A stretch of 64,000 nucleotides of DNA from Notospermus geniculatus (GCA_002633025.1 NMRB01000803.1:185730-249729), one strand, 5' to 3'; shown: positions 31,796 to 42,753, numbered from the stretch's first letter. The notes: a model not told the origin generated them from the sequence alone. Program-made: numbers and translations.

Positions 31796-32144
31796 CCAAT
31801 CACAACGGTGCTTATTTAACCGAGAAGGTAGTTTCAAACTTCATTGCTCTGAAAAAGAGCCTTATTGAGGCCCCTTCGCCACCCAAGATTTGCTGACCGT
31901 TAGGTTGTCTGGCCTGCCTGAGCCGAATTCTCCGCCTATGCTACATCAGAGTTATAAATACATAATAATGATCAAAACACAAGATCAATCGGAATTCAGT
32001 TGATTTCCTGAGTTGCACATCAAACGGAAGTTTGGAACATACTGTTGCAGGCCTGATTTGTAGTCCATCCGAAGCGCTGATGCTTCATCATTAACAAACT
32101 TAACGGCGCGGAATCGGATGGAATATAAACCGGGCTTTACCCAC
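31796..32144 (-). other. Presumed intron downstream of PAN exon
   Basis: Follows the donor at 32145. It has a long open frame in another phase (to 31985), but the consensus donor and the in-frame read-through make it more likely intronic. Confidence 0.4.
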
Positions 32145-32386
32145 CTCCCACAGTCGAACACTGTATTCACACGGGAACGTAAACATAATCGGTAAAATCT
32201 TTCGTATGAAATGGAAGCACATAGCATCGGGTTGGAGGTTCCAGTGGTTACAATTACCGGCATTGTGACAAAGGACTGCGCAATGGAGGGGAGACCTTGC
32301 AGGCCCCTCTGAAATGAGATGATCCATCTTCGGCGGATTGAGCTGATCCCAGTTTGGATCAGTTTGTACGAATGATTTCGACATCA
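32145..32386 (-). CDS. PAN/apple-domain exon
   Basis: A minus-strand exon between an acceptor (GGCCTACAG) and a strong donor (TGGGAG then GTGGGTAAAG), ending in phase 0. The peptide contains SPLHCAVLCHNAGNCNHWNL, then PDAMCFHF: the CxxxC...C...WN...C spacing of PAN domains, a disulfide fold used for carbohydrate or protein binding outside the cell. It ends CEYSVRLWE, in the place where the exon at 60204 ends PGARMYQKM. Signal-peptide and following exons are not identified here. The downstream partner may be the broken propeller exon of this family or may be lost. Confidence 0.6.
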
Positions 32387-33411
32387 CTGTAGGCCCCTAC
32401 ACTAATACCAGTGATCTTCCCTATCAGAATAAATCGTCCAGCGCCGCCTACAGAACATGAAAGAAGTGCTTCCTTCACGTGTTGCGTCAGCCATCAGTGT
32501 CCATTCACACATGTTACACAAAAAAGGTATTGAGTATTACGAGTACAATATTGCAGCTTTGTGTGCCCATCGATAATCGTCATGCGACTGGTGGAAACAA
32601 TGAAAGAAACAAAGAGAAACGATTCTCTGCCACTTGTTTCTGAACGTCGATTGTCGCGTGAAGTATATTTGAATGAATTCAACGACAACAAAAACGATTA
32701 TCAACAGTAGCAGTTCTGTTATAAATTGTACAATCAATAATTTTTAGATTTATTGATTCGAAGGGAATTGATTTTTTAAAAAAAACAAGGCCGGTAGATG
32801 TTACACTAGTACCTGGTCCTACCGATGGTGTCGCTTTTGAATGGTAGGACCAGTCGTGGCCGCCATTTGTGGAGGAATTCTGACAGTGACGTCACTTGAA
32901 AATTTTATGTAAATTATGTAAATTTATTCAATTCTCAATACGGCTGACGTACCAGAATGCAGATAGAAGGTGACCGACCTTTGACCCAGGAAATTCACCA
33001 ATCACGCCGGGGGATTTCCATGTTGAAAATAGAAAATCTATCAACATAATAGTTCACATACTTACCACCTGCGCCAGCACCGACCAATCAGAGGCACGAA
33101 GGCGGTAGCCACGCCCGGTCCTAACATATGCAAAAGCCCGATGTAAAATAGTTAGGATCGGGTACCAGTCTAGGTAGATGTATCACTTGCTCTTCTGGTT
33201 GACACCATAATTTCAGCTATATTCCAGTAACAAGTTCATTGGGTGATATGAATAAAGACTAGCAAATGTTTTTACTTGAAATTTGCAATACAAATCCACT
33301 AGGCAATGCTGTACAAATCTGAAGTAAAAGCATTTGATAGACTTCATTCATATGACCAATTGAATACACATCCCCTAACTTGACGTGAGAGGAGAAACCA
33401 GCTTGCTGTCT
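32387..33411. other. Gene-free stretch
   Basis: No gene. ACCTGGTCCTACCGATGG (32812) and inverted GGTCCTAAC / GGTACCAGTCTAGG (33117-33175) hint at an old inverted element of about 370 bp. Confidence 0.35.
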
Positions 33412-33476
33412 AATTATGGTTTCCGATCTCAAGATCGGAAACCATATTGTGTTTGGTCATGGTGTCTGTGTCTGTG

Positions 33477-33552
<76 letters not shown>

Positions 33553-33555
33553 TGA
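33412..33555. repeat. Palindrome followed by TG/CGTG microsatellite
   Basis: ATGGTTTCCGATCT-CA-AGATCGGAAACCAT at 33417-33445, then GACACCATGACCAAACACAA (inverted), then (TG)n and (CGTG)n to 33553. The same arrangement, inverted, is at 55039-55143, so the microsatellite is part of a dispersed element end. Confidence 0.8.
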
Positions 33556-33878
33556 CCTGAGCTACAAGATGGAATGAAAATTTCAGGTCTCCGATACCTG
33601 GTTCATGGTGAAATTGATATATCAAAAGTTGAGATTTTGTCTGTCACACTTTTGTTTCTTGACTAACTTGTCTCCAAGGCCAGCTAGAACACTAGTAACA
33701 AGTTCCTTCCCTATGTTTATGACCCTTGGCAAGATACTGGCATCAACGAATTTATTGTCCAGTGTCAGCATCATAATGATATTGATATATCAAATTTGAT
33801 ATTTTGACATATCAGGGAATCTGCCACAGTAAGCAACTTGAAACTGGTATCACAACATCATAGCTCATCCACGGATGT

Positions 33879-34083
33879 NNNNNNNNNNNNNNNNNNNNNN
33901 NNNNNNNNNNNNNNNNNNNNNNNNNNNNNNNNNNNNNNNNNNNNNNNNNNNNNNNNNNNNNNNNNNNNNNNNNNNNNNNNNNNNNNNNNNNNNNNNNNNN
34001 NNNNNNNNNNNNNNNNNNNNNNNNNNNNNNNNNNNNNNNNNNNNNNNNNNNNNNNNNNNNNNNNNNNNNNNNNNNNNNNNNNN
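33879..34083. other. Sequence gap
   Basis: 205 N bases. Right of it begins the repeat shared with 45085-45235. Confidence 0.95.
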
Positions 34084-34238
34084 ATGCCCCGTCGTCCTGA
34101 TGTCCCCATGCATTGCTTGTCACTGGGTTAAGGGTCTTGGTCTCTCTAGAGTCCTATTCAATGGTGCCGCTTAATCCGTAAATGTATTGTTGGGGGACAT
34201 CACATATCAGGGGAAGATTCTATTACACCGGGAGGATT
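34084..34238. repeat. Repeat shared, inverted, with 45085-45250
   Basis: GGTCTTGGTCTCTCTAGAGT, GGTGCCGCTTAATCCGT and GGGGGACATCACATATC occur here and, inverted, at 45090-45200. The end ATTCTATTACACC equals a GGTGTAATAGAAT terminus. A second GCCGCTTAATCCGT is at 34571. Confidence 0.8.
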
Positions 34239-34473
34239 GATCCCCAGTCCAACCCATTTCCCTTGCAGTGCAGAGGGCGACTATCTTTGACAGCTTAGTT
34301 TTCTCAGGAAAATTCGGTTTCCTCCTACATTACATAAAAATCCCAATAATATCTAAAGAGCCAATAACGAGCCAAGTCAGAGCCCAGGGTTCTCGAATCA
34401 TCATTGTTTGAAAAAGTACTCCGGTTTCCTCCCGCAAATTACACACTAAATCACCCAATATTGTCGAAAGAGC

Positions 34474-34656
34474 AGGTGTGAAGGGAAAGAATGTCCTAGG
34501 AAAAACTGTCCGGGGAACAAAAGATCCTATTGTTACAATCTAATCTCTGACAATTGGTTTCTATACCCATGCCGCTTAATCCGTCATTCAACAATAGAAG
34601 TGGACACTTTTTACAGGGGGACACTATTTACTGCTAGACCTGTTCTCGATTCAGTA
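34474..34656. mobile_element. Probable small foldback with GTCC words
   Basis: GGTGTGAAGGGAAAGAATGT, CCTAGGAAAAACTGTCC on the left; in reverse complement GGTCTAGCAGTAAATAGTGT, CCCCCTGTAAAAAGTGTCC on the right. Arms agree in word order rather than base for base. Confidence 0.5.
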
Positions 34657-35464
34657 TAAAAAAACTCCGGTTTTCTCCTGCTGCAAATGAGATCAAGCAA
34701 CAATGACACTGTAATTAGCGAATAAACCCCCAAGGGTTTTTACATCTCACGTTGGCACTTAAAAGAAATCGGCCGCAAGTCGCGCTTCAATCAAATCACA
34801 GACGCGATTGGTACCACGATCCTCCGCTAGGAAAGGTACCAATCTAATCACGGCGGGGTGTTGAACAACTTTCCGTGTTAACTCCTCCCACGTTGTGGCG
34901 ACGAAACTCACTCTCCCGCGAGTGGGTCAGGCTTATACTGCTGTTACAATGCATGCGAGTACTTTTCTTTGAAGAATACGTCTTGTAATTGGCCCCGCCT
35001 TCTATTCATAAACCGAACGTAACATGAACGTATGCCTTGATCACGTGTTAGAAACTCGCCAATCGTTGATGCCGTTCCATGCGTCATGGACGAAAATTTT
35101 ACGTTTTCGTTTCGGACTTTAGTCCTTTACCTATTGGGACGGGATTTTTATCTCGAAAGGTCGTGAGGTTAAGAAAAAAAGTCACGTTTGTTCATTTCCA
35201 TGATTTCACGATCGCTACCCGACAGAAGTTCCACTATCGATCGCCAACCTCGGACACAGGTTTTAAAATGGTGCGAGTTTCAAACTGGGTCACCCAGCCT
35301 TGTTGTGGGGGACGTTTACGGTGACCCAGTTTTGTCCTGGGAGACATTAGGGTCACCCAGGACGACATTCACCCATTCGGCTTCACTGGTTGAAAAACCT
35401 CTGAGCAGACTCGGGTGTGTTGCAGAAAAAAAACACCTGAGCAACACGATGACTAGCCAATAAG
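34657..35464. other. Gene-free stretch
   Basis: No gene supported. 35290-35360 has repeated GGTCACCCAG / GGTGACCCAGT words in both orientations. Confidence 0.35.
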
Positions 35465-35900
35465 GGCGTGTTTTGTGTGTGACTGGCTGGTATTTTCTCT
35501 CCGGGCGATACGTGATTATTAGAATATGTCATTAACTCTTTTGCGAGTAGCAATGACGTCACGACAAAATGTCATTTAACAGTGGTGGCCAAAGACACGA
35601 TTGTCAAGTAAAATCGATTCAGACATCTTTGTTATACAGTAGCATAAATTGTTGCTTAAATAATACCATTTACACCAGATAACGAGTGTCGAATCAAACC
35701 AAAATCGCAGATCCGAGATTTTCGAACAGACATTTTTATCAGGCATGAAAAGAATTCCCTGAAAGGTACCACTCCGTAAATCGTATAGGTAATTGACGAA
35801 CGAACGGTCTCCTTTCTTGACTTTTTGGACTAAATATTTCCCATAACACCTGTAAACAGTCCTCATATATGCGGAACCGCGTATCTGTTATTAAGAATGA
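35465..35900 (-). pseudogene. Broken propeller-like exon, duplicate of 53399-53810
   Basis: The minus-strand frame shares NYLYDLRSGTFQGIL, PDKNVCSKIS and RFWFDSTLVIW with the exon at 53399-53810. Upstream, the homologous start is in another frame (a shift near 35875), so the copy is broken. Six bases around the donor are lost relative to the other copy (ATCTG then GTGTAAAT), changing the splice phase. Non-coding flank 35465-35575 is also duplicated (53185-53290), which shows a segmental duplication, not convergent motifs. Confidence 0.7.
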
Positions 35901-36415
35901 ATTTTCGCTCACTCTTAACAAATCTTGACGTACTGACAAGATTGAAACTCATTGCCAGAATATGCTTATATTGACAGGGTCATCTTGTCAATTGACAAGT
36001 TTTCAGCTTGTCATCATCGATAAAGGCTTCTTATCATTGAAACAAATACATCTTGTCTTTCACGCAAGAACATCTTATCTTCTAGACAAGAACATCTCAT
36101 CATTGAAACAAATCTTGCCATTCAGACAAGAACATACACCACCCTCCAATAGCTAGAGAGTTAGTTTCATAAATACATGTAATGTCGTCAATAATTTCCT
36201 GCGCTGGCAAGTTGTATGCCATAAAAAGTAAGTTTTTTATAAAAGCCAAGTTTTTATGGAAACCTACCTTTTTAAACCTCGACCCCACTGACCAAGATGA
36301 TTTCGCTGGGATGAGGTTGCGAAATACCTGTATTTTTGTATTTCATTTTTCCGTCAGGGCCGACGCTATAGCATTATTGGCCCTGGTAAGTACAGAGGAG
36401 GCCATCACAAGCTAC

Positions 36416-36608
36416 TCATGTTCCTCACTTGGATGGGGTATTTTACTTGCCCTTGCAAAGACACAAGGTACAAGGCACCACGGCTTACTGTCCCATGCGA
36501 CGGACGTGAAGAGCCGGGAATGAAATCCCATATGGCCCGGGCTGGATTCGAACCCGGGACCTGCCGCTTGCTAAGCGGACGTGATAACCACTAGGCTATC
36601 AGGCTCCT
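36416..36608 (-). mobile_element. tRNA-derived SINE
   Basis: On the minus strand from 36606: GAGCCTGATAGCCTAGTGGT (A box), an anticodon arm CCGCTTAGCAAGCGG with AGC in the loop (Ala-like), then GGTCCCGGGTTCGAATCC (B box). The T-arm side pairs poorly and the unit continues into a non-tRNA body shared with 31576, so this is a SINE and not a working tRNA gene. Confidence 0.75.
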
Positions 36609-36719
36609 CAAATACCTGTCCCCATAGTGCTGTGCGTGCAACCATATACATCATGACTCATGGGCCCCAGGTTTCCTATCCTCGTCCCAATATGAATCGT
36701 GTACGTGGGACGAGGTAGA

Positions 36720-38125
36720 AAATATAAGTTTCGTGATAAAAACTAAGTTTTTGTACGCCGTTTGTCCAGTTATTCAAGAAAGTTATATTTTCTACAAAAA
36801 TACTGGTTTTATTGAAGAAAAACTAAGCTTTTTCCATAAAACTAGTTTTTTAAGCATAGATATAGGTTTATTGGCTATTTTTCCATTTACTGCCGAAAAC
36901 TGACATTTTTAGACAAAAACCTTTTTGTGGTTTGTTTTAAAGTTTTATGCTGATGGATTGAAAAACCTGTATTTTAGCCAAAAAACTTAGTTTTATTGCA
37001 AAAAAACCAGGTTTTATTGCAAAATAATTAAAAGTTTATGACAAAAACTGGGTTTTTAGCTCACCTCTGTGAGGTGAGCTTCTCCCATGGTGTGTCGTCC
37101 GTCGTCCGTCGTCGTCGTCGTCGTCCGTCGTCGTTAACAGGGGTGGCACGTTTCTAAACCGCTTGGGTTACAAATTTGAAATTTGGTGTACAGGTACCCT
37201 ATGGTCAAAACTATCTCTGGACCGAAACTTAGCGCTTCTGCTTTTACACTCTAGCCTGTAGGGGGCGCTTTGTGAAAACCTTCTTTCGGCCGTATCTCCT
37301 GAACGCAGTTAGCTAGAACCACGAAACTTTTGTGGTGGGTTCCTCTGATGAGACTTCATCACATAAATCCCGGGTTTTTGATTTGACCTACTTTTCAAGG
37401 TCACAGAGGTCAAAGTTCAAAATTCACTGTTTGGTGGCACATTTCATTGCTATTTGACATAGAGTGTTGTGATTTGGTGTGAAGATATATCTAGGCACCC
37501 TACACGAATGCACCAAATTTCAACCCGATCGGACATCAAATATGGCCGCCAGGAAGCCATCTTGAAAAATGGACTTTGACCCACATTTTATAAATAGGAG
37601 TTGGTAGGATGTTTTAACGTTGTCAAAATATGTATCTAAGTACCATATAAATATATGGTAAATTTCAGTCAGATTCTACGTCAAATATGGCCGCCAGGGA
37701 GCCATCTTGAAAAATGGACCCACACCTCATAAATAGTGGGAGCTAGGATGCTTTAACCGTGCCTAAATATGTGTCTTGGTACCGTCTACTTATATGCCAA
37801 ATTTCGGTTCGATTGGACTTCAACATGGCTGCCAGGCGGCCATCTTGAAAAATCGACTTTCGCCATATCTCATCGGTAGTAAATGTTACGATGTTTCTGC
37901 ACTAATCCTTCACCATTCAGTGTATCACCAGGCTACTCACACTTCATACTCTGTCACAGAGGTGAGCACAATGGCACTGGCCATTTCATTTGGGAGAAAA
38001 TATTAGTTTTTGTCCTAAAAACTATATTTTATCCACAAAAAATAAGTTTTATGAGCATAAAACTAAGTTTTATTGCCAAAATATAGGTTTTTTGAATAAC
38101 TGGACAATCCGCTTGCGATAGGCAT
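36720..38125. mobile_element. Foldback with AAACTAAGTTTT words around a GAGGTGAGC element
   Basis: The left arm (36725-37064) and right arm (37998-38115) are AT-rich arrays of degenerate AAAACTAAGTTTTATTG words. Outer GCCGTTTGTCCAGTTATTCAA-type text is inverted at 38090-38113. Between the arms, 37061-37990 is the minus-strand counterpart of the element at 16310. Confidence 0.75.
37061..37990 (-). mobile_element. GAGGTGAGC dispersed element, minus strand copy
   Basis: Starts with the palindrome AGCTCACCTCTGTGAGGTGA at 37060, then a (CGT)n stretch (37085-37135), then three inverted units ending in GCCATCTTGAAAAATGGA. Colinear with 17950 down to 16310 but without the retroposon insertion. Confidence 0.8.
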
Positions 38126-38403
38126 TTAGATAATGTTTTAAGCTACACATATGATGTTCTTAATCATTTCTGAATGCAACGCATTAATTGATCTGCGAGA
38201 TAATAACTCGTCGAAATCTGTTGGCCATCTGAACCGGCCACCAGGTTGCGCGATCTATAATATGGTCGGTGACGCTGGTCACGTGATCAGTGGTCCAATC
38301 CTCCTTGAGAACTGCTTCGTGAATCAACTTCACATTTTCACTGATGTTTTTAGTGTAGAAAGCATCAGCGGGCACTCAGCACGATCAGCTCGCCAGGCAG
38401 CTT

Positions 38404-38909
38404 TCATACCCGTTTAGTTTGACATGGTAGTAATGATTTTAAGATATCCGCTGCATCTTTCCTGAATTTTTTGCCGCCAATGCAATACAGGTAAAAATTT
38501 AGTCCGAAATTCAGACCCCAGATATCCGCTAGAAACATGTAACCAACCTTATATCGCATGTACCAATAAGGCTCATTGAAATCATAAACCGCCTTCAGTG
38601 CAGGAAGATCGAATATCATTTCGTAAACTCGTAATGGAATCGAACAGATAACATAGGCACAGCTGACTAGAACGAGCATGCGCGTTAGATGACCTGTTTC
38701 CTGTTTCCGTTTCTCGTCGCCCTTAGTTTGTGCTCCTACGGTCATGAGATTTCGTTTTTGCGATGCCCGTTTAGCTGTTATGATTATCCAAATGTTTACG
38801 GTGAGTATGATGGCGAAAGGAATGAGTGTACCGAAAAACAACTGAAACATTGAGCCGAACATCTCCAAGGCTGGCAGATTCGGTACGTGCGGCTCGATCG
38901 ATTCGACAC
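38404..38909 (-). CDS. Class A GPCR, exon 3 (TM5-TM7, C-tail)
   Basis: The acceptor is strong (TTTATTTTTAG before 38909) and enters in phase 1, as exon 2 requires; stop TGA at 38404-38406. After an extracellular loop rich in Pro/Glu, TM5 is FQLFFGTLIPFAIILTVN, TM6 is MLVLVSCAYVICSIPLRVYE and TM7 is YMFLADIWGLNFGLNFYLY. The usual NPxxY is replaced by LNFYLYCIGGKKFRKD, a form common in invertebrate peptide receptors. The third intracellular loop is basic (KRASQKRN, KGDEKRKQ). The tail after helix 8 is short, about 15 residues, ending CQTKRV. Confidence 0.85.
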
Positions 38910-39071
38910 CTAAAAATAAAGTTAAATGTTACAATATAAATCTCAAAGGAACTGCTCATTCAGCGCAAACCCTTGATCAATTCTGACCCATTTTATACAA
39001 TCGAGTGCAGAAGCGTAGCAAGACGGGCAAGGAGATACGTCCAGAGTCACACGCCGATAGTGGGGTCCGAG

Positions 39072-39756
39072 CCTGGGGCCGTATCCATAAAACATCTAAG
39101 TGTAAAATTGAAAAATTTCCCTACCTTTTGTTTGGAACAATAGTTTAAGGGAAATTTTACACTTAAGGTGGAAGACGGAAGGATGTGATGACTTTCTATT
39201 TTCATATTCATTATTTGTATCTCCTTTATGTGACCCCTCGCATAGCATAAAACTGTTTGGGTTCGGGGATTGTTTGGGCTACTCGCAGGCTACTGATGGA
39301 CGCCTCGTTTAAACATAGGCCATTGAACCATCTTTTTTGAAGATGGGGATTTGGCCTAGTGATTAAGGCGTGCTGTCCCTTAGTGCTGGCGATTGATGCC
39401 TCATGTGAGAGGGTCCGTGGGTTCGAATCTGGTAGAAGGACGTGATGACTTTCACCTTAGAAACCCGTTTATATTTTCATATTCATTATTTGTATCTGCT
39501 TTATGTGACCCCTCGCATAACATAAAACTGTTTGGGTTCGGAGATTGTTTGAGCTACTCGCAGGGTACCGATGGACGCCTCGTTTAACATGCCACTGAAC
39601 CATCTTTTTTTGAAGATGGGGATTTGGCCTAGTGGTTAAGGCGTGCTGCCCCTTAGAGCTGGCGATTGGTGCATCATGCGAGGGTCCGTGGGTTCGAATC
39701 TGATAGAAGGACGTGATGACTATCATAAGATGTGATATGCATACGGCCCCTGAGAC
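39072..39756. mobile_element. MITE (GGGGCCGTAT end) carrying two tRNA-like SINE units
   Basis: Ends GGGGCCGTATCCATAAAACA (39072) and, inverted, ...GCATACGGCCCC (39756); arm AGTGTAAAATT...TTTCCCT as in 28425. Inside are two direct units of about 267 bp, each with TTGGCCTAGTGNTTAAGGCG (A box) and GTGGGTTCGAATCTG (B box). The tRNA-like parts are 39345-39435 and 39613-39705, plus strand, with a long variable region as in class II tRNAs. It lies in intron 2 of the GPCR. Confidence 0.8.
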
Positions 39757-39868
39757 CACATTCATGAAACTAGCCTACTTAAGTCTAAATGTGACACTTA
39801 TCCTTTGTTCGACACAAAAGATAAGTATCACACGTTGACTTAAGTATGTTTATGAATATGAGTCCTGG
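39757..39868. mobile_element. MITE of the 25085 family
   Basis: CATTCATGAAACTAGCCTAC-TTAAGTCTAAATGTG and inverse ...CACACGTTGACTTAAGTATG, ATGAATATGAGTCCTGG. Between are two AAAGATAAGT/ACTTATCCTTTG blocks. Confidence 0.8.
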
Positions 39869-39993
39869 ATCTCATGATTGCTAGGCAATCCCCTCAAGCG
39901 CCCCTACGAGCAAAAATTATTTTCTCAAAAGAACTGCAATTATCTTTCTATCAATACGAGATGTTCCGCTGGAATCAGAACACGGATACATAC

Positions 39994-40295
39994 ATGTACA
40001 TGTACCTGTTATGGGATCTTGTGAGTATCCATATATATAAAGCACATTAGCATTAAGGCCGAATATAACAACTAACGTAATTGCTACGGTCCACTTGGCT
40101 CTAAAGGTCGTACAAAGCCTTTTCGCCGCCATTGGAAATCTGACTACTATCAGACGATCTACAGACATCTCGACCAAAAAGAATCCGGATGATATAGCGA
40201 ATGAGTAATTGAAGTAGAAGGTTAATCTAGAAATATAGTAAATTATACTGCACATACTCAGTACAAGCGACAGTGCATTAAGAATTCGTTCAGGT
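39994..40295 (-). CDS. Class A GPCR, exon 2 (TM3-TM4)
   Basis: The exon begins after GTCGTTAG at 40295 and reads PERILNALSLVLSMCSIIYY; the Cys fits the conserved TM3 Cys. TM3 ends SVDRLIVVRFP, so DRL replaces DRY. TM4 is WTVAITLVVIFGLNANVLYI. Two donors in the same phase are possible: at 39994 (ACAT then GTATGT), which keeps the loop-2 cysteines TGTCTC, or at 40006 (ACAG then GTACAT), which loses them. I prefer 39994 because the TM3-ECL2 disulfide is nearly universal in the family. Either choice keeps the frame into exon 3. Confidence 0.8.
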
Positions 40296-40409
40296 CTAAC
40301 GACGCCTTTTTACCTCGCAAGTCGTACTCATGTGCTACATGCACAAGCCTCCAGCCCCCAGCAGCATGTTGAACATCAACAGAGAATTTTTGCTTTTAGG
40401 TGACTGAGG

Positions 40410-40985
40410 TACACCCTCCTCCTATCAGTCTACTATTCCATCCAAGGCATCTGTCATTGACGAAAAATATTTTACCCAATTTTTCCGCCGTACACGATCA
40501 ATCGTTTTGGTCAAGTTTTTTTCATCCAACTTTGGGGATCGTGTGCAGCGGGCATCCGCTAAAAGCACATGACTTGTATGTCTTATCTGGCCACCACGGA
40601 AACTCGCTCAACACACAAATTATTAAATATACATGTTGGTGGACCGACACCTAAAAGTAACATACGGTTCCAAACTCAGTCGGTGCGGTTTTGGTCAGCA
40701 GTTAGTACAACAAAATACAGTTGAAAACAGTCAATTTCAGCAATGCCTAATGTGCCCTATTGAAGCCGTGGTACGCCATCCCAACGAAACTGACAGGCGC
40801 TGTAGCCCTAATGCCCGCTGTAAACGATCAATCATTTTTTCCAAACTTTTCCGTCAACCATTTTGGTCAAACTTGTAAGTAGAGGGTCCCGCCGTACAAT
40901 GTTTATCCAGTCTTTCACAAAACGGCATTACAAAACCCGTCCAATTGCATAACCACCATTCATAATATGACATTTGTAATCACGA
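40410..40985. other. Intron 1 sequence with GATCAATCGTTTTGGTCAA repeats
   Basis: GTACACGATCAATCGTTTTG (40491) and CTGTAAACGATCAATCATTT (40820) are copies; TTTTGGTCAAACTT also. They belong to the repeat family of 24890 and 25330. No exon seen. Confidence 0.4.
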
Positions 40986-41204
40986 AACTCTAATTCAACA
41001 GGCTTAACTGCTCAATAAATATCCATGCCCCTGGTACACGGTCAAATGTTATCAATTCGTCGTTCAAAAATAGGACAGGTGTGACAGAAATGCAGGTCCG
41101 CCCGGAACCAAGGTCCCACGGACCTTGGTTACTTAGGAATAGGGGCCCTCCGGGCCCCCATTCCTTAGGAACCATTGCCCTACCCGGACTTCCGTTCCTG
41201 TGTT
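40986..41204. repeat. GTCC-word repeat cluster
   Basis: CAGGTGTGACAGAAATGCAG (41083) leads into GGTCCGCC, AAGGTCCCACGGACCTTGGT (palindromic), GGGGGCCCTCCGGGCCCCCA and GGACTTCCGTTCCTGTG. Same words as 43440-43840 and 44918-45083. Confidence 0.6.
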
Positions 41205-42165
41205 ATTATTATTGTTATTATTATTATTATACGACACTTATATAGCGCCCTCTTCCTCGTGGCTCAAAAGCGCTGTACATAAAACAATATAATATTAGAA
41301 TAATTGTGAGATAAGACATTAAGGAGAAGACGACAACCTAAAACTCTGAGTAAAAAGATGGGTTTTTAAAAGTTTCTTAAAAGTCGGACGGGTACAGTCT
41401 CAGCCAGCCTTACACCGAGGGGGAGTGTATTCCACAGACCAGGAGCCACCTGTCTGAATGATCTTTGGGCGAACTTCTTTGTCTTGGTTCTAGGAACAGA
41501 CAGGAGGCACCGGTCTGCAGAACGCAGAGTCCTCGATGGTGTGTAAGGCTGTATGAGAGAAGAGATATAACTGGGTGCACATCCATGTAAAGCCTTAAAA
41601 ACATAGAGTAAAATCTTGAATTCAACTCTAGCCTTCATGGGAAGCCAGTGCAAATGAATTAGAACTGGGGAAATGTGGTCTCTTTTCCTGCACTTGGCTA
41701 TGACTCGTGCTGCCGAATTTTTGACACGCTGCAACTGGAGCATCAAATCGGCTGAGATGCCGTACAAAAGCGCGTTGGCATAATCAAGCCTTGAAATTAC
41801 TGTTGCTTGAATGAGTGCTCTGCAGGCATCATCAGTAAGGAATTTTCTGATTCTGCTGATGTTTCGCAAATGAAAGTAGCAGCTGCGCGTTATGTGCCGT
41901 ACATGATCTCCCATCTCAAGATTCCTGTCTAGCAGTAATCCTAGATTCCTGACAGTATGTGAGGGGTAAATCACACAGCCGCCTACCTCAAGAGACAACG
42001 CCGCAGTGACGCAATTCAAAGCTTTGGGACAAAACACAATGAACTCAGTTTTGTCATCATTTTGCTTAAGTCCATTTTGCCTCAGCCACGGCTTTAACTC
42101 CTTCAAACATGACACGAGTTTTGCGATGGCAGAGGCAAAATTGACTGGTGATGGCCTGGTGTTAC
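41205..42165 (-). mobile_element. L2/CR1-like LINE, 5'-truncated, with (ATT)n tail
   Basis: On the minus strand the end of a non-LTR reverse transcriptase is followed by AGCGCTTTTGAGCCACGAGG, AGAGGGCGCTATATAAGTGT and an ATT repeat (41211-41235), the classic 3' end of L2/CR1 LINEs. It lies in intron 1 of the GPCR in the same orientation. Confidence 0.85.
41366..42115 (-). pseudogene. LINE reverse transcriptase C-terminal part
   Basis: A 249-residue frame: NDDKTEFIVF after the catalytic palm, then HTVRNLGLLLDRNLEMGDHV, RSCYFHLRNISRIRKFL, SRLDYANALLYG, QRVKNSAARVI, HLHWLPMKARVEFKILLYVF, SYISSLI and APGLWNTLPLGVR, in the order known from CR1/L2 elements. The palm YxDD part and endonuclease are missing (5' truncation). 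The last residues shift frame before the expected Lys-rich end. Confidence 0.9.
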
Positions 42166-42368
42166 CAATCCTATATAAAAGGTATAGGACTCTGATTACT
42201 AGGGGACTTAGATTTCTTTTACAACAGTGACAGAAATCAAAGTCCGCCGTAACCGTAGTCCTTCCCCTTTTGTATTAAATGCACGATAGGATCTGTATAG
42301 CTCTTAAAACAGGACGTGCATTCAAATAGCTAAAATATTCGGTCGTCGGTCAGCCGGTCACTCGTGCA

Positions 42369-42636
42369 CTGAAAAAAAATTTCGGCTCATGTTGAGTACT
42401 TTGGGCTACTCATCAGTCATTTTGTCCGTGAGATGAGTAGAAAGGTACTAATTGGGTACTAACTGGGTACTCATCGGGCCAAGGAGCTGCATTTGGAGTT
42501 CCTTGCTACTCGCTATGAGTATCTTTCTACTCGCTATCAGTACCTTTCTACTCAATATGAGTACCTTTCTACTCATCTCACGGACAAAACGAGTACCCCG
42601 AAGGTACTCAACATGATTAGGATTTTTTTTTCAGTG
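42369..42636. mobile_element. Foldback with GAGTACCTTTCTACTC words
   Basis: Ends CTGAAAAAAAATTTCGG (left) and, inverted, CTGAAAAAAAATCCTAA; arms of about 75 bp share TCATGTTGAGTAC and TTTTGTCCGTGAGATGAGTA. The centre has three 22-bp tandem units (CGCTATGAGTATCTTTCTACT and variants). Confidence 0.85.
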
Positions 42637-42705
42637 TGGTGTAGTGGTTCGGGGACCTGCACATTAAGCAAATACTGCGGGTTCGACTCCCTGTCGGGCA
42701 GCTGT
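42637..42705 (+). mobile_element. tRNA-like SINE head
   Basis: GTGTGGTGTAGTGGTTCGGG (A box) and GCGGGTTCGACTCCC (B box), then a T-rich run. No intact cloverleaf. It borders the foldback at 42636. Confidence 0.55.
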
Positions 42706-42753
42706 TTTTTTGTTTAATTTTTTTTCTTGTCATCTTTGATCATTACACAACAT

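Noticed and set aside
31985-32263. Minus-strand frame with DCGRWVKPGLYSIRF as a second domain after PAN
   Set aside because: It is in another phase, overlaps the PAN exon, and begins beyond a consensus donor; best explained as intron.
33812-34174. Open frames across the gap
   Set aside because: They consist almost wholly of undetermined bases.
36533-36606. Working tRNA-Ala gene
   Set aside because: T-arm and acceptor pairing are poor and the unit continues into a SINE body also present at 31576.
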